The notes under the pieces were generated by a model, which saw nothing but the letters and a program-made list of their open reading frames with translations, searched no databases and had not been told where the DNA came from. A program made the position numbers and the translations under genes. This document shows positions 1 through 5,101 of a stretch of DNA of 5,862 nucleotides, in pieces (position 1 is the stretch's first letter; each line of letters starts with the position of its first letter). Source of the DNA: Prevotella sp. UBA4341 (GTDB lineage: Bacteria; Bacteroidota; Bacteroidia; Bacteroidales; Bacteroidaceae). Where the stretch lies: contig DGTH01000192.1 in the NCBI GenBank assembly GCA_002393705.1, positions 8,682-14,543 on the forward strand, given 5' to 3'.

Positions 1-962
1 GCATCGTGCTCCCCGAGGCAGAGGAGGAGCGCACCCTGAGAGCAGCCGACCGCGTGTTGGCTGAGGACATTGCCGACCTCATCCTTATTGGTAACCCCGA
101 CAAGGTACATGCATTGGCTAAGGAGTGCGGACTGACCAACATCGACAAGGCCACGCTCATAGACCCGCTGAACTGCGAGAAGAGCGAGGAGTATGCACAG
201 CTGCTGACAAAGCTGCGTGAGAAAAAAGGCATGACCATCGAGAAAGCCCGCGAACTGGTGAAGGACCCCCTCTATCTGGGGTGCATGATCATCAAGACAG
301 AAGGTGCCGACGGCCAGATAAGCGGTGCTCTTTCTACAACAGGCGAAACGCTGCGTCCCGCCTTGCAAATCATTAAGTGTGCTCCCGGCATAACGTGCGT
401 TAGCGGTGCGATGCTCATGATTACCAAGAAACCGGAGTACGGCGAGAACGGCGTACTGGTCATTGGCGACGTGGCCGTAACACCCATGCCCGATGCTAAC
501 CAGCTCTCGCAGATTGCCGTCTGCACGGCTCAGACCGCACGTTCGGTGGCAGGCTTCACTGACCCGCGCGTAGCCATGCTGAGCTTTTCGACGAAGGGCA
601 GCGCCACCCACGAGGTGGTCGATAAGGTTATCGAGGCCACCCGTCTGGCTAAAGAGCTAGACCCCGAGCTGAAGGTCGATGGCGAACTGCAGGCCGATGC
701 AGCCCTCGTGCCCAGCGTAGGCAAGAAGAAGGCTCCCGGCTCTGACATTGCCGGCAACGCCAATGTGCTGGTATTCCCGAACCTGGAAGTAGGAAACATT
801 GCCTATAAGCTCGTTCAGCGTCTGGGTGATGCCATTGCCATAGGCCCCATCCTGCAGGGTATAGCCCGCCCGGTGAACGACCTGAGCCGTGGCTGCTCAG
901 TTGAGGACATCTACTATCTGGTAGCCATTACGGCCTGTCAGGCGATGGATGCAAAAGGTTGA
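1..962 (+). CDS. pta: Phosphate acetyltransferase (phosphotransacetylase), 5'-truncated by window edge
   Basis: Pta reversibly transfers the acetyl group of acetyl-CoA to phosphate, giving acetyl phosphate and CoA in the cytoplasm. It supplies the substrate for the acetate kinase encoded downstream. The reading frame is open from the first bases and reads IVLPEAEEERTLRAADR, the conserved N-terminal block of the PTA_PTB family, so the gene starts outside the window. From family knowledge only about 15-20 residues should be missing, and the internal GTG at position 6 is not the start. Family blocks in order are KTEGADGQISGALSTTGETL, the GDVAVTPMPDANQLSQIA region, VDGELQADAALVP, then KKAPGSDIAGNANVLVFPNL, and finally GPILQGIARPVNDLSRGCS, which carries the conserved Arg and Asp of the CoA/active-site loop. 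The length fits the short single-domain bacterial form without the DRTGG regulatory domain, although the N-terminus cannot be seen. It ends at TGA 960-962. It is the first gene of the pta-ackA pair, now separated from ackA by a small inserted cassette. Confidence 0.96.
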   Translation, partial: IVLPEAEEERTLRAADRVLAEDIADLILIGNPDKVHALAKECGLTNIDKATLIDPLNCEKSEEYAQLLTKLREKKGMTIEKARELVKDPLYLGCMIIKTEGADGQISGALSTTGETLRPALQIIKCAPGITCVSGAMLMITKKPEYGENGVLVIGDVAVTPMPDANQLSQIAVCTAQTARSVAGFTDPRVAMLSFSTKGSATHEVVDKVIEATRLAKELDPELKVDGELQADAALVPSVGKKKAPGSDIAGNANVLVFPNLEVGNIAYKLVQRLGDAIAIGPILQGIARPVNDLSRGCSVEDIYYLVAITACQAMDAKG

Positions 963-971
963 AGTTTGAAA

Positions 972-999
972 AGTGAAGAGTGAAGAATTTGCTACCGCC
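972..999 (+). repeat. Left arm of imperfect 28-bp inverted repeat
   Basis: This arm starts AGTGAAGAGTGAAGAATTT and continues CTACCG after one base. It is the reverse complement of 1309-1336, with 19 identical bases (972-990) followed by two mismatched positions. In RNA the first mismatch (991 with 1317) would be a G-U pair, so only 998 with 1310 is unpaired. It starts 9 bp after the pta stop and ends 1 bp before the ATG of the four-helix-bundle gene, so pairing would bury that gene's translation start. Confidence 0.85.
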
Positions 1000-1000
1000 C

Positions 1001-1285
1001 ATGATACGCTATAATAGAGAAGTTGGTCCGTTGCATACAAAGAGCTATTCCTTTGCTGTTAGGATAGTGAAGATGTTCCTTCATTTTGCTGATAATGACT
1101 GGAAACTTCAATCTATCTACAAGCAGCTATTGCGCTCAGGCACATCTATCTCTGCTAACGTACATGAAGCGGAATTTGCACAAAGTCCTTCCGACTTCGT
1201 TTCAAAACTTCATATCGCACTTAAAGAGGCCTTGTTAGTATCATCAATTAAAACAACTAAAAATAATAACCCTTTAAAAAAGTGA
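1001..1285 (+). CDS. Four-helix-bundle protein (S23/IVP family), probably with internal deletion
   Basis: This is a 94-residue protein of the four-helix-bundle family related to the 23S rRNA intervening-sequence protein (S23/IVP). The cellular role of free-standing members is not established. Family signatures are SYSFAVRIVKMF (residues 15-26), KQLLRSGTSISANVHEAEFA (41-60) and SDFVSKLHIALKEA (64-77). Members usually continue from LKEA with a helix containing an ETxYWL-like stretch and a final helix ending in a SSIKTTK-like motif. Here KEA is followed after only three residues by SSIKTTKNN (81-89). I infer an in-frame loss of roughly 35 residues covering most of the third/fourth helix region, so the product is probably non-functional or altered. 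The ATG at 1001 was chosen because the in-frame GTG at 980 lies inside the repeat arm and adds only MKNLLPP. Codon use is clearly more AT-rich than in pta and ackA, suggesting separate origin. No Shine-Dalgarno sequence is seen. Confidence 0.75.
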   Translation: MIRYNREVGPLHTKSYSFAVRIVKMFLHFADNDWKLQSIYKQLLRSGTSISANVHEAEFAQSPSDFVSKLHIALKEALLVSSIKTTKNNNPLKK

Positions 1286-1291
1286 GTGGAG

Positions 1292-1336
1292 GGTGAAGAG
1301 CTGAGAATGACGGTAGTAAATTCTTCACTCTTCACT
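1292..1336 (+). repeat. Local imperfect hairpin upstream of ackA
   Basis: Bases 1292-1308 can pair with 1320-1336: eight Watson-Crick pairs (1293-1300 with 1328-1335) plus an outer G-U, a two-base mismatch, then six more pairs including one G-U. The loop is 1309-1319. The left strand is a degraded direct copy of the cassette's left arm (GTGAAGAG then AGAAT). The right strand 1320-1336 is the same one that can pair with 972-988, so the two folds exclude each other. It lies within 25 bases of the ackA start. No T-tract follows, so it is not a canonical terminator. Confidence 0.55.
1309..1336 (+). repeat. Right arm of imperfect 28-bp inverted repeat
   Basis: This is the reverse complement of 972-999 at 26 of 28 positions. 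Its 3' half (1324-1336) is also the first two units of the tandem TTCACTC array, so the array seems to be an expansion of the arm's terminal heptad. The left arm has only about two heptads. Confidence 0.85.
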
Positions 1337-1350
1337 CTTCACTCTTCACT
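1324..1350 (+). repeat. Tandem heptad array (TTCACTC, 3.9 copies)
   Basis: There are three perfect TTCACTC units at 1324-1330, 1331-1337 and 1338-1344, plus a final TTCACT at 1345-1350, preceded by a partial TTC. The array is followed by an A-run and the ackA ATG 8 bases later, so it forms the immediate ackA leader. Copy number in such an array can change by slippage, which would alter leader length and possible pairing with 972-990. Confidence 0.9.
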
Positions 1351-1358
1351 AAAAAAGC

Positions 1359-2549
1359 ATGAAAATATTAGTTCTTAACTGTGGTTCGTCCTCAATCAAG
1401 TACGCACTGTACAACATGGACGACAAGAGTGTAATGACCAGTGGTGGCGCTGAGCGCGTAGGCTTGGACGGCGCCTTTGTAAAGGTTAAGCTGGCCAACG
1501 GTGAGAAGAAGCAGATTATGCACGACATTCCCGAACATACGGAGGGCGTGAAGTTCATCTTCTCACTGCTTACTGACCCCGAGATTGGCGTCATTAAGAG
1601 TCTCGACGAGATTGACGCCGTAGGCCACCGCATGGTGCATGGAGGCGAGAAGTTCAACCAGTCTGTGCTGCTTACTGACGAGGTGCTCGAAGCCTTCGAG
1701 GCCGTCAGCGACCTGGCTCCGCTGCACAACCCTGCCAACCTGAAGGGTGTTAATGCCGTGAAGGAGCTGATGCCCGGTCTGCCCCAGGTGGGTGTGTTCG
1801 ACACTGCCTTCCACCAGACCATGCCCGCTAAGGCCTACATGTACGCCATTCCCTACGAGCTTTACGAGAAGTACGGCGTGCGCCGTTACGGTTTCCACGG
1901 AACGAGCCATCGCTATGTTTCGGCCCGTGCACTGGAGTTCTTGGGCATGAAGACCGAAGGGTCGCGCGTCATCACCTGCCACGTGGGCAATGGTGGCTCA
2001 ATAGCTGCCGTGGTCGATGGCAAGTGCATTGACACCTCCATGGGGCTGACGCCGCTGGAGGGCCTCGTCATGGGCACTCGCTCGGGCGACATCGACGGTG
2101 GTGCCGTGACGTTCCTCGAGAAAAAGCTCGGTTTGGATGCCGACGGCATGTCGAACCTGCTGAACAAGAAGAGCGGCGTGGCCGGCATTACGGGAGGTTC
2201 AAGCGACATGCGCGACGTGGAGAATGCTGCTAAGGCGGGCGACAAGCGTGCCCAGCTGGCTCAGGACATGTACTTCTACCGTATTAAGAAGTATATTGGT
2301 GCCTATGCTGCTGCCATGGGGGGCGTTGATGTTATCGTCTTCACGGCTGGTGTCGGTGAGAACCAGACGAGCATGCGTTCTGAGGTCTGCAAGGGACTGG
2401 AGTTCCTTGGCGTGAAGTTTGACGAGGCGAAGAACGGCGTGCGTGGCGAAGAAGCCGTCATTTCGGCCGATGACTCAAAGGTCAAAGTGGTGGTTATTCC
2501 TACCGACGAGGAACTGATGATTGCTACCGACACAATGAATCTGCTGTAA
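1359..2549 (+). CDS. ackA: Acetate kinase
   Basis: AckA transfers the phosphate of acetyl phosphate to ADP, making acetate and ATP in the cytoplasm. It is the second step of the acetate branch after Pta and a main ATP source in saccharolytic anaerobes. The 396-residue product has normal family length. It has the ASKHA-fold phosphate-1 motif LNCGSSSIKY (6-15), HRMVHGGEKF (90-99), VFDTAFHQTMP (146-156), the RRYGFHGTSHRYVS block (175-188), the phosphate-2 motif CHVGNGGSIAAV (207-218) and the adenosine-binding FTAGVGENQ region (328-336). Residues matching the catalytic and binding set of the Methanosarcina thermophila enzyme are all present at the same numbers: N7, R91, H123, D148, H180, N211, R241 and E384. 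The ATG is the only start giving the canonical MKILVLNCGSSS N-terminus. Only an A-rich tract and the TTCACTC heptad array precede it, with no Shine-Dalgarno, as is usual in Bacteroidetes. It is probably co-transcribed with pta through the inserted cassette. Confidence 0.98.
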   Translation: MKILVLNCGSSSIKYALYNMDDKSVMTSGGAERVGLDGAFVKVKLANGEKKQIMHDIPEHTEGVKFIFSLLTDPEIGVIKSLDEIDAVGHRMVHGGEKFNQSVLLTDEVLEAFEAVSDLAPLHNPANLKGVNAVKELMPGLPQVGVFDTAFHQTMPAKAYMYAIPYELYEKYGVRRYGFHGTSHRYVSARALEFLGMKTEGSRVITCHVGNGGSIAAVVDGKCIDTSMGLTPLEGLVMGTRSGDIDGGAVTFLEKKLGLDADGMSNLLNKKSGVAGITGGSSDMRDVENAAKAGDKRAQLAQDMYFYRIKKYIGAYAAAMGGVDVIVFTAGVGENQTSMRSEVCKGLEFLGVKFDEAKNGVRGEEAVISADDSKVKVVVIPTDEELMIATDTMNLL

Positions 2550-2554
2550 ATTCA

Positions 2555-2625
2555 AGGTACGAGGTACGGCCATTTTTTCGTACCTCGTACCTCGCACCTC
2601 GTACCTCGAAAAACTCTCGCACCTC
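2555..2625. repeat. Second heptad array (GTACCTC) with 14-bp hairpin at convergent gene ends
   Basis: On the plus strand GTACCTC-type units lie at 2580-2586, 2587-2593, 2594-2600 (GCACCTC) and 2601-2607, with an outlying GCACCTC at 2619-2625. An inverted stretch at 2555-2568 pairs perfectly over 14 bp with 2579-2592, around a loop at 2569-2578 that contains six T's. The structure lies 5 bp past the ackA stop and ends 7 bp before the stop of the convergent DUF2752 gene. It could block transcription from both sides, but neither strand has a T-tract after the stem, so it is not a canonical intrinsic terminator. I class it mainly as a repeat array. Confidence 0.85.
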
Positions 2626-2632
2626 GAAAAAA

Positions 2633-3049
2633 CTACAGCTCGCCCCGCGTGTAGCGCCAGATGTTGTACGCCCAGATGGCGAGTTCGCAGATGAGTACGG
2701 GCAAATAGACCTGTGGCCGGTTGCCCAACTGCCTGAAACGCTGGCAGTAGTGGTTCAGGCGGTCGGTATGGTTCATGGCGTCATAGAGAGCCAGCACGAC
2801 TGCGGCCCCCAGTAGCATGACGGCGGGATAGACGTTAGGATTCATGAAGAAAGCGTCAAGGGGGTGGCCTTTGACGAGCAACAGGAAGGCGCGCGTGCCG
2901 CCGCAGCCGGCGCAGGGTATGTCGTAGATGAGGCGCGAGGGGCACGACACAAGATTATAGCCCAGGTGCTGGGTAACAACAGACGCCAGCACCCAGGCTA
3001 TAGCGATGGTGCATAAGATAATAAGATGTCGGCGGGTTATCACGCGCAC
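2633..3049 (-). CDS. DUF2752 family membrane protein
   Basis: This 138-residue predicted inner-membrane protein belongs to DUF2752, a family of unknown function. The diagnostic motif is CPSRLIYDIPCAGCGGTRA at residues 36-54, with three cysteines (36, 46, 49) and the GCGGTR core, followed by a GHPLDAFFMNP segment (61-71). Hydrophobic segments at about 9-28, 73-91 and 114-132 suggest three membrane passes. The CxxC pair and Gly-rich core could bind metal or take part in redox chemistry, but that is speculation. The start is GTG 3049, only 6 bp after the stop of the upstream TM2 gene. A second GTG two codons later is also possible. This tight spacing implies co-transcription and perhaps translational coupling with the TM2 gene. 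Its stop is 7 bp from the GTACCTC array. Length is normal for the family. Confidence 0.85.
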   Translation of the reverse strand: MRVITRRHLIILCTIAIAWVLASVVTQHLGYNLVSCPSRLIYDIPCAGCGGTRAFLLLVKGHPLDAFFMNPNVYPAVMLLGAAVVLALYDAMNHTDRLNHYCQRFRQLGNRPQVYLPVLICELAIWAYNIWRYTRGEL

Positions 3050-3055
3050 GAAGAA

Positions 3056-3403
3056 TTAGAAGTAGCTGACGTTCTGCATGAACTTCTGGTAGTTCTTCTC
3101 TTTGGTGGCACCCATGATGAGGAACAGGTCGATGAGCGACCATATTCCGCAGCCGCCGCCGGTGATGAGCTTACCCACGCCCAGGCCGATGTCGCCGATG
3201 TAGAAGCGGTCAATGCCGCTAATGCCGAGGAAGCAGATGAGCGAAAGTATAAGCGCCACGGTGGGGTCCTTGTACTCCATGGCCAGTGCCTGCTGGGCAC
3301 GCTGTGGACCTATCTCCTCAATGGTCTGGCGTATGGCGGGTAAGTACTCCTCGGGGAAGTATTTTGCGCAGTTGATGAGCAGTGCGCTTGTCTGATTGTC
3401 CAT
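3056..3403 (-). CDS. TM2 domain-containing membrane protein (second of tandem pair)
   Basis: This 115-residue protein has a soluble, helical N-terminal region of about 45 residues followed by a TM2 domain (two membrane helices, about 48-66 and 72-98). The short connecting loop contains GIDRFYIGD (63-71). The second helix carries GKLITGGGCGIWSLIDLF (77-94), typical of the family. The position usually occupied by His in GxHRFY is Asp here. TM2 proteins are small inner-membrane proteins of mostly unknown role, often encoded beside other small membrane proteins. It is a paralogue of the 3507-3842 gene: both have a soluble N-terminal helix region, a K-[DN]-PT entry to the first helix, and GCGIW followed by [IL]ID. 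The ATG at 3403 gives the full domain. It lies downstream of a terminator that ends the preceding gene, so its expression may depend on readthrough or on a weak promoter in the AT-rich leader. It is followed after 6 bp by the DUF2752 gene. Confidence 0.88.
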   Translation of the reverse strand: MDNQTSALLINCAKYFPEEYLPAIRQTIEEIGPQRAQQALAMEYKDPTVALILSLICFLGISGIDRFYIGDIGLGVGKLITGGGCGIWSLIDLFLIMGATKEKNYQKFMQNVSYF

Positions 3404-3430
3404 AACGAAAAAAGTTGTTTTTTGTAGTTA

Positions 3431-3485
3431 AAAATAAAACGACAACATCAAGCAATGCCCTAAAGCAATGCTTGATGTGTTGTCG
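3431..3485 (-). terminator. Rho-independent terminator after the first TM2 gene
   Basis: Read on the minus strand, 3485-3469 (CGACAACACATCAAGCA) pairs with 3454-3440 (TGCTTGATGTTGTCG). This gives a 15-bp stem with a two-base bulge and a loop at 3455-3468. It is followed directly by a T-rich run, TTTTATTTTT, at about 3439-3430. It starts 21 bp after the stop of the 3507-3842 gene. The T-tract is on the minus-strand side only, so it acts on that gene's transcript and separates it from the second TM2 gene. Confidence 0.85.
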
Positions 3486-3506
3486 CTTAGGTCTCTTCTC
3501 TCTTGA

Positions 3507-3842
3507 TTACAGAATCTCTGTGAGTTTCGCCATGTTGAACTCGCGGGTACGCTTGCCGGCGGTGAAGATGTCGATGATGGCCCAAATGCCACAGCCGCCG
3601 CAGGTGCAGAGCTTAACAATACCCATGGTCGTGTCGCCCAGCATGAAACGGTCAACGCCGTAGCAGCCAACAAGCCATGCAATGAGCATCATGGTGGTGG
3701 GGTTCTTGAACTGCAGCATCTGCAGCTCGTCAAACTTGCTGTCGTCGGCAGCTTCCAGTCTTTCACGAATTTCCGTCATTGCCTCTGCAGGCAGGTTAGC
3801 AGCTTGTGCTGCCAGGAACTGGTCAATTTTCTCTTTTATCAT
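3507..3842 (-). CDS. TM2 domain-containing membrane protein (first of tandem pair)
   Basis: This is a 111-residue protein. The N-terminal part (1-45) is charged and helical, with Ala/Glu-rich stretches. It is followed by a TM2 domain with hydrophobic helices at about 48-63 and 71-95. The loop motif is GVDRFMLGD (62-70), with Asp replacing the more usual His of GxHRFY and Met replacing Tyr. The second helix begins with a cysteine cluster, CTCGGCGIW (C79, C81, C84), and continues into AIIDIF. The charged tail (97-111) should be cytoplasmic. Function is unknown. It is the first gene of a minus-strand cluster (TM2, TM2, DUF2752), has a candidate promoter about 60 bp upstream, and ends at its own intrinsic terminator, so it may be expressed as a single-gene transcript with limited readthrough. 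ATG 3842 is the only start before the domain that fits family length. Confidence 0.88.
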   Translation of the reverse strand: MIKEKIDQFLAAQAANLPAEAMTEIRERLEAADDSKFDELQMLQFKNPTTMMLIAWLVGCYGVDRFMLGDTTMGIVKLCTCGGCGIWAIIDIFTAGKRTREFNMAKLTEIL

Positions 3843-3903
3843 AACTGTTAGTATTTATAGGTTGAAAGTATCACTGTCATTGGCATGTAATCTTAATTCG
3901 TTG

Positions 3904-3911
3904 CAAATTTA
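3904..3911 (-). promoter_or_regulatory. Candidate Bacteroidetes -7 element for the TM2 gene
   Basis: On the minus strand this reads TAAATTTG, an exact match to the Bacteroidetes sigma-ABfr -7 consensus TAnnTTTG. It lies in the AT-rich gap between lpxH and the first TM2 gene, 61 bp upstream of that gene's ATG. A -33 TTTG box is not clear: TTAC 19 bp upstream is the nearest candidate and a weak one. The call rests on one 8-base match in the expected place. Confidence 0.45.
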
Positions 3912-3955
3912 ATTAAAATTTCCATAAACTGTAACATTATTAGCGTTAAATAACG

Positions 3956-4720
3956 TTAAGGTTGACTTTCTCCCTCAATATACTCCTCCATAAACATGTG
4001 TTCTCCGTCATAGACGGCGTAGCTGAACTGGTCTATCCAGTCGCCGAGTATCATGACGCGAGCTTTTTTCGTCAACTGTAGGTCGAGTTCTATGTGGCGG
4101 TGGCCGTAGATGTAGTAGTCAATGTTGGGGTGGTTCTGCATGTACTGCCTGGTGTAACGCACGAGATACTCCTTCTCGGGACCCATGTATGGAGGCACGC
4201 CCGTATCCTTGTGCTTCAGGTAGCTATGGCGTGCCCACTTGTTGCCCAACCAGAGTGCCCAGCGGGGGTGAATGGCCGAGAAGCCTACCTGACAGAGCCG
4301 GTTGTGGAACACCCAGCGTAACAGCTTGAAGACCTTGCTCGGGTCGCCCAGTCCGTCGCCGTGGGCCAGGAAGAATATCTTGCCGTAGAGCTCGGTGGTC
4401 AGCGGCTGCTTGTGCAGTATCACGCCGCACTCGCGCTCCAGGTAGTCGTAGGCCCAGATGTCGTGGTTGCCCGTGAAGTAGTGAACCTCAACGCCCCGGT
4501 CAGTGAGTTCCGAGAGCTTGCCCAGGAAGCGGGTACAGCCACGTGGCACGACGTACTTGTACTCGTACCAGAAGTCAAACATGTCGCCCAGTAGGTAGAT
4601 GGCGGAAGCCTTGTCCTTGATGCTGTCGAGGAAGCGAACGAGTCTTCGTTCCTGTGTGCGCGGGTGGGGTATGCCCCAGGAGCCCAGGTGGGCATCGGAA
4701 AGAAAATAAATATTTTTCAT
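3956..4720 (-). CDS. lpxH: UDP-2,3-diacylglucosamine pyrophosphatase, LpxH type
   Basis: LpxH hydrolyses UDP-2,3-diacylglucosamine to lipid X and UMP, the fourth step of lipid A synthesis, acting at the cytoplasmic face of the inner membrane. The 254-residue product has the full calcineurin-type metallophosphoesterase set: SDAHLG (D9, H11), GDMFDFWYEY with D46, GNHDIW (N85, H86, D87), AHGDGLGDPSK (H120) and GHRHIE (H207, H209). These supply the two-metal site. The GDMFDFW motif and the aromatic/basic insertion around FHNRLCQVGFSAIHPRWALWLGNKWARHS (138-166) fit LpxH-like enzymes better than general phosphodiesterases. SDAHLG rather than SDLHL is common in Bacteroidetes members. ATG 4720 places the DxH motif at residues 9-11, as usual. 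It follows the DUF59 gene by 21 bp on the same strand and is the last gene of that probable operon. No convincing terminator was seen after its stop. An alternative is a paralogous UDP-sugar phosphatase of unknown specificity. Confidence 0.85.
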   Translation of the reverse strand: MKNIYFLSDAHLGSWGIPHPRTQERRLVRFLDSIKDKASAIYLLGDMFDFWYEYKYVVPRGCTRFLGKLSELTDRGVEVHYFTGNHDIWAYDYLERECGVILHKQPLTTELYGKIFFLAHGDGLGDPSKVFKLLRWVFHNRLCQVGFSAIHPRWALWLGNKWARHSYLKHKDTGVPPYMGPEKEYLVRYTRQYMQNHPNIDYYIYGHRHIELDLQLTKKARVMILGDWIDQFSYAVYDGEHMFMEEYIEGESQP

Positions 4721-4741
4721 AAGTGGTAAGGGATGTATGAC

Positions 4742-5062
4742 TTAATCGAAGCCCAGTTCGACACGCGCTTCCTCGCTCATCATGTCTTTGTCCCAGGCGG
4801 GTTCAAAGACCAGGTTGATGCTGGCGGACGTGACGTCGGAGAGGGATTCTATCTTCGTGCGGACGTCCTCCAGAATGAAGTCGGCGGCAGGACAGTTTGG
4901 GGCAGTAAACGTCATATCGACATCGACGGAGTGGTCGTCGGCCACCTCAATGCGGTATATCATGCCCAGGTCGTAGATGTTGACCGGTATTTCGGGGTCA
5001 TAGACCGTCTTGAGTACATCGACGATATGTTCTTCAATGAGTGTCTTTTCTTCTTGTGTCAT
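4742..5062 (-). CDS. DUF59/MIP18-family Fe-S cluster assembly protein
   Basis: This 106-residue cytoplasmic protein belongs to the MIP18 (DUF59) family, whose members (SufT, the PaaD N-terminal domain, eukaryotic CIAO2) help assemble or deliver iron-sulfur clusters. Nearly the whole protein is the domain: an N-terminal helix (1-20), YDPEIPVNIYDLGMIYRIEV (21-40), MTFTAPNCPAAD (50-61) with the conserved cysteine at 57, and a C-terminal block FEPAWDKDMMSEEARVELGF (86-105) matching the family's P-W-x-x-x-x-MS-EEAR-xx-LG pattern. Length is normal for a stand-alone member. ATG 5062 precedes the domain without extra residues. It lies between radC (39 bp upstream) and lpxH (21 bp downstream) on the same strand, with no suf genes visible, so context does not reveal its client protein. 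A SufT-like role is inferred from family membership only. Confidence 0.9.
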   Translation of the reverse strand: MTQEEKTLIEEHIVDVLKTVYDPEIPVNIYDLGMIYRIEVADDHSVDVDMTFTAPNCPAADFILEDVRTKIESLSDVTSASINLVFEPAWDKDMMSEEARVELGFD

Positions 5063-5101
5063 AGTGTTTTGATGATGTGGTTGTTCTGTGTGGGTGCGCC
5101 G

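Larger units (their letters stand above)
972..1350 (+). mobile_element. Putative small insertion cassette: inverted-repeat-bounded four-helix-bundle gene between pta and ackA
   Basis: The segment between pta and ackA consists of a left repeat arm (972-999), an AT-rich four-helix-bundle gene, a degenerate internal repeat copy (about 1291-1308), a right repeat arm (1309-1336) and a tandem TTCACTC array that runs to 1350. The two arms are inverted copies matching at 26 of 28 positions. No transposase, target-site duplication or integrase site is visible, so this is not a classical insertion sequence. Because pta and ackA are normally adjacent, the simplest reading is an insertion. S23/IVP-type genes are known as the ORFs of intervening sequences in bacterial 23S rRNA, where the ends pair into a stem, and the layout here resembles that. 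Calling it mobile is inference. It could instead be a non-mobile repeat that accumulated around a resident gene. Confidence 0.35.

Noticed and set aside
980..1000. GTG at 980 as start of the four-helix-bundle gene
   Set aside because: The seven added residues come from the repeat arm and do not belong to the family domain. ATG 1001 is the better start, though the GTG cannot be excluded.
1324..1350. CRISPR-like array
   Set aside because: The repeats are 7-bp units in direct contact with no spacers, so this is a tandem heptad array.
1349..1982. Minus-strand open frames of 157 and 139 codons inside ackA
   Set aside because: They are antisense to a complete acetate kinase with all catalytic residues, and their translations are low-complexity Ser/Thr/Leu- or His/Val-rich shadows.
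2555..2592. Intrinsic terminator for ackA
   Set aside because: The 14-bp stem is perfect, but no T-tract follows it on either strand. The T-run is in the loop, so I list it as a repeat hairpin, not a Rho-independent terminator.
3944..3955. Small inverted repeat after the lpxH stop as a terminator
   Set aside because: CGTTA and TAACG arms are only 5 bp around a two-base spacer, too small for a stable hairpin, and no T-tract follows.
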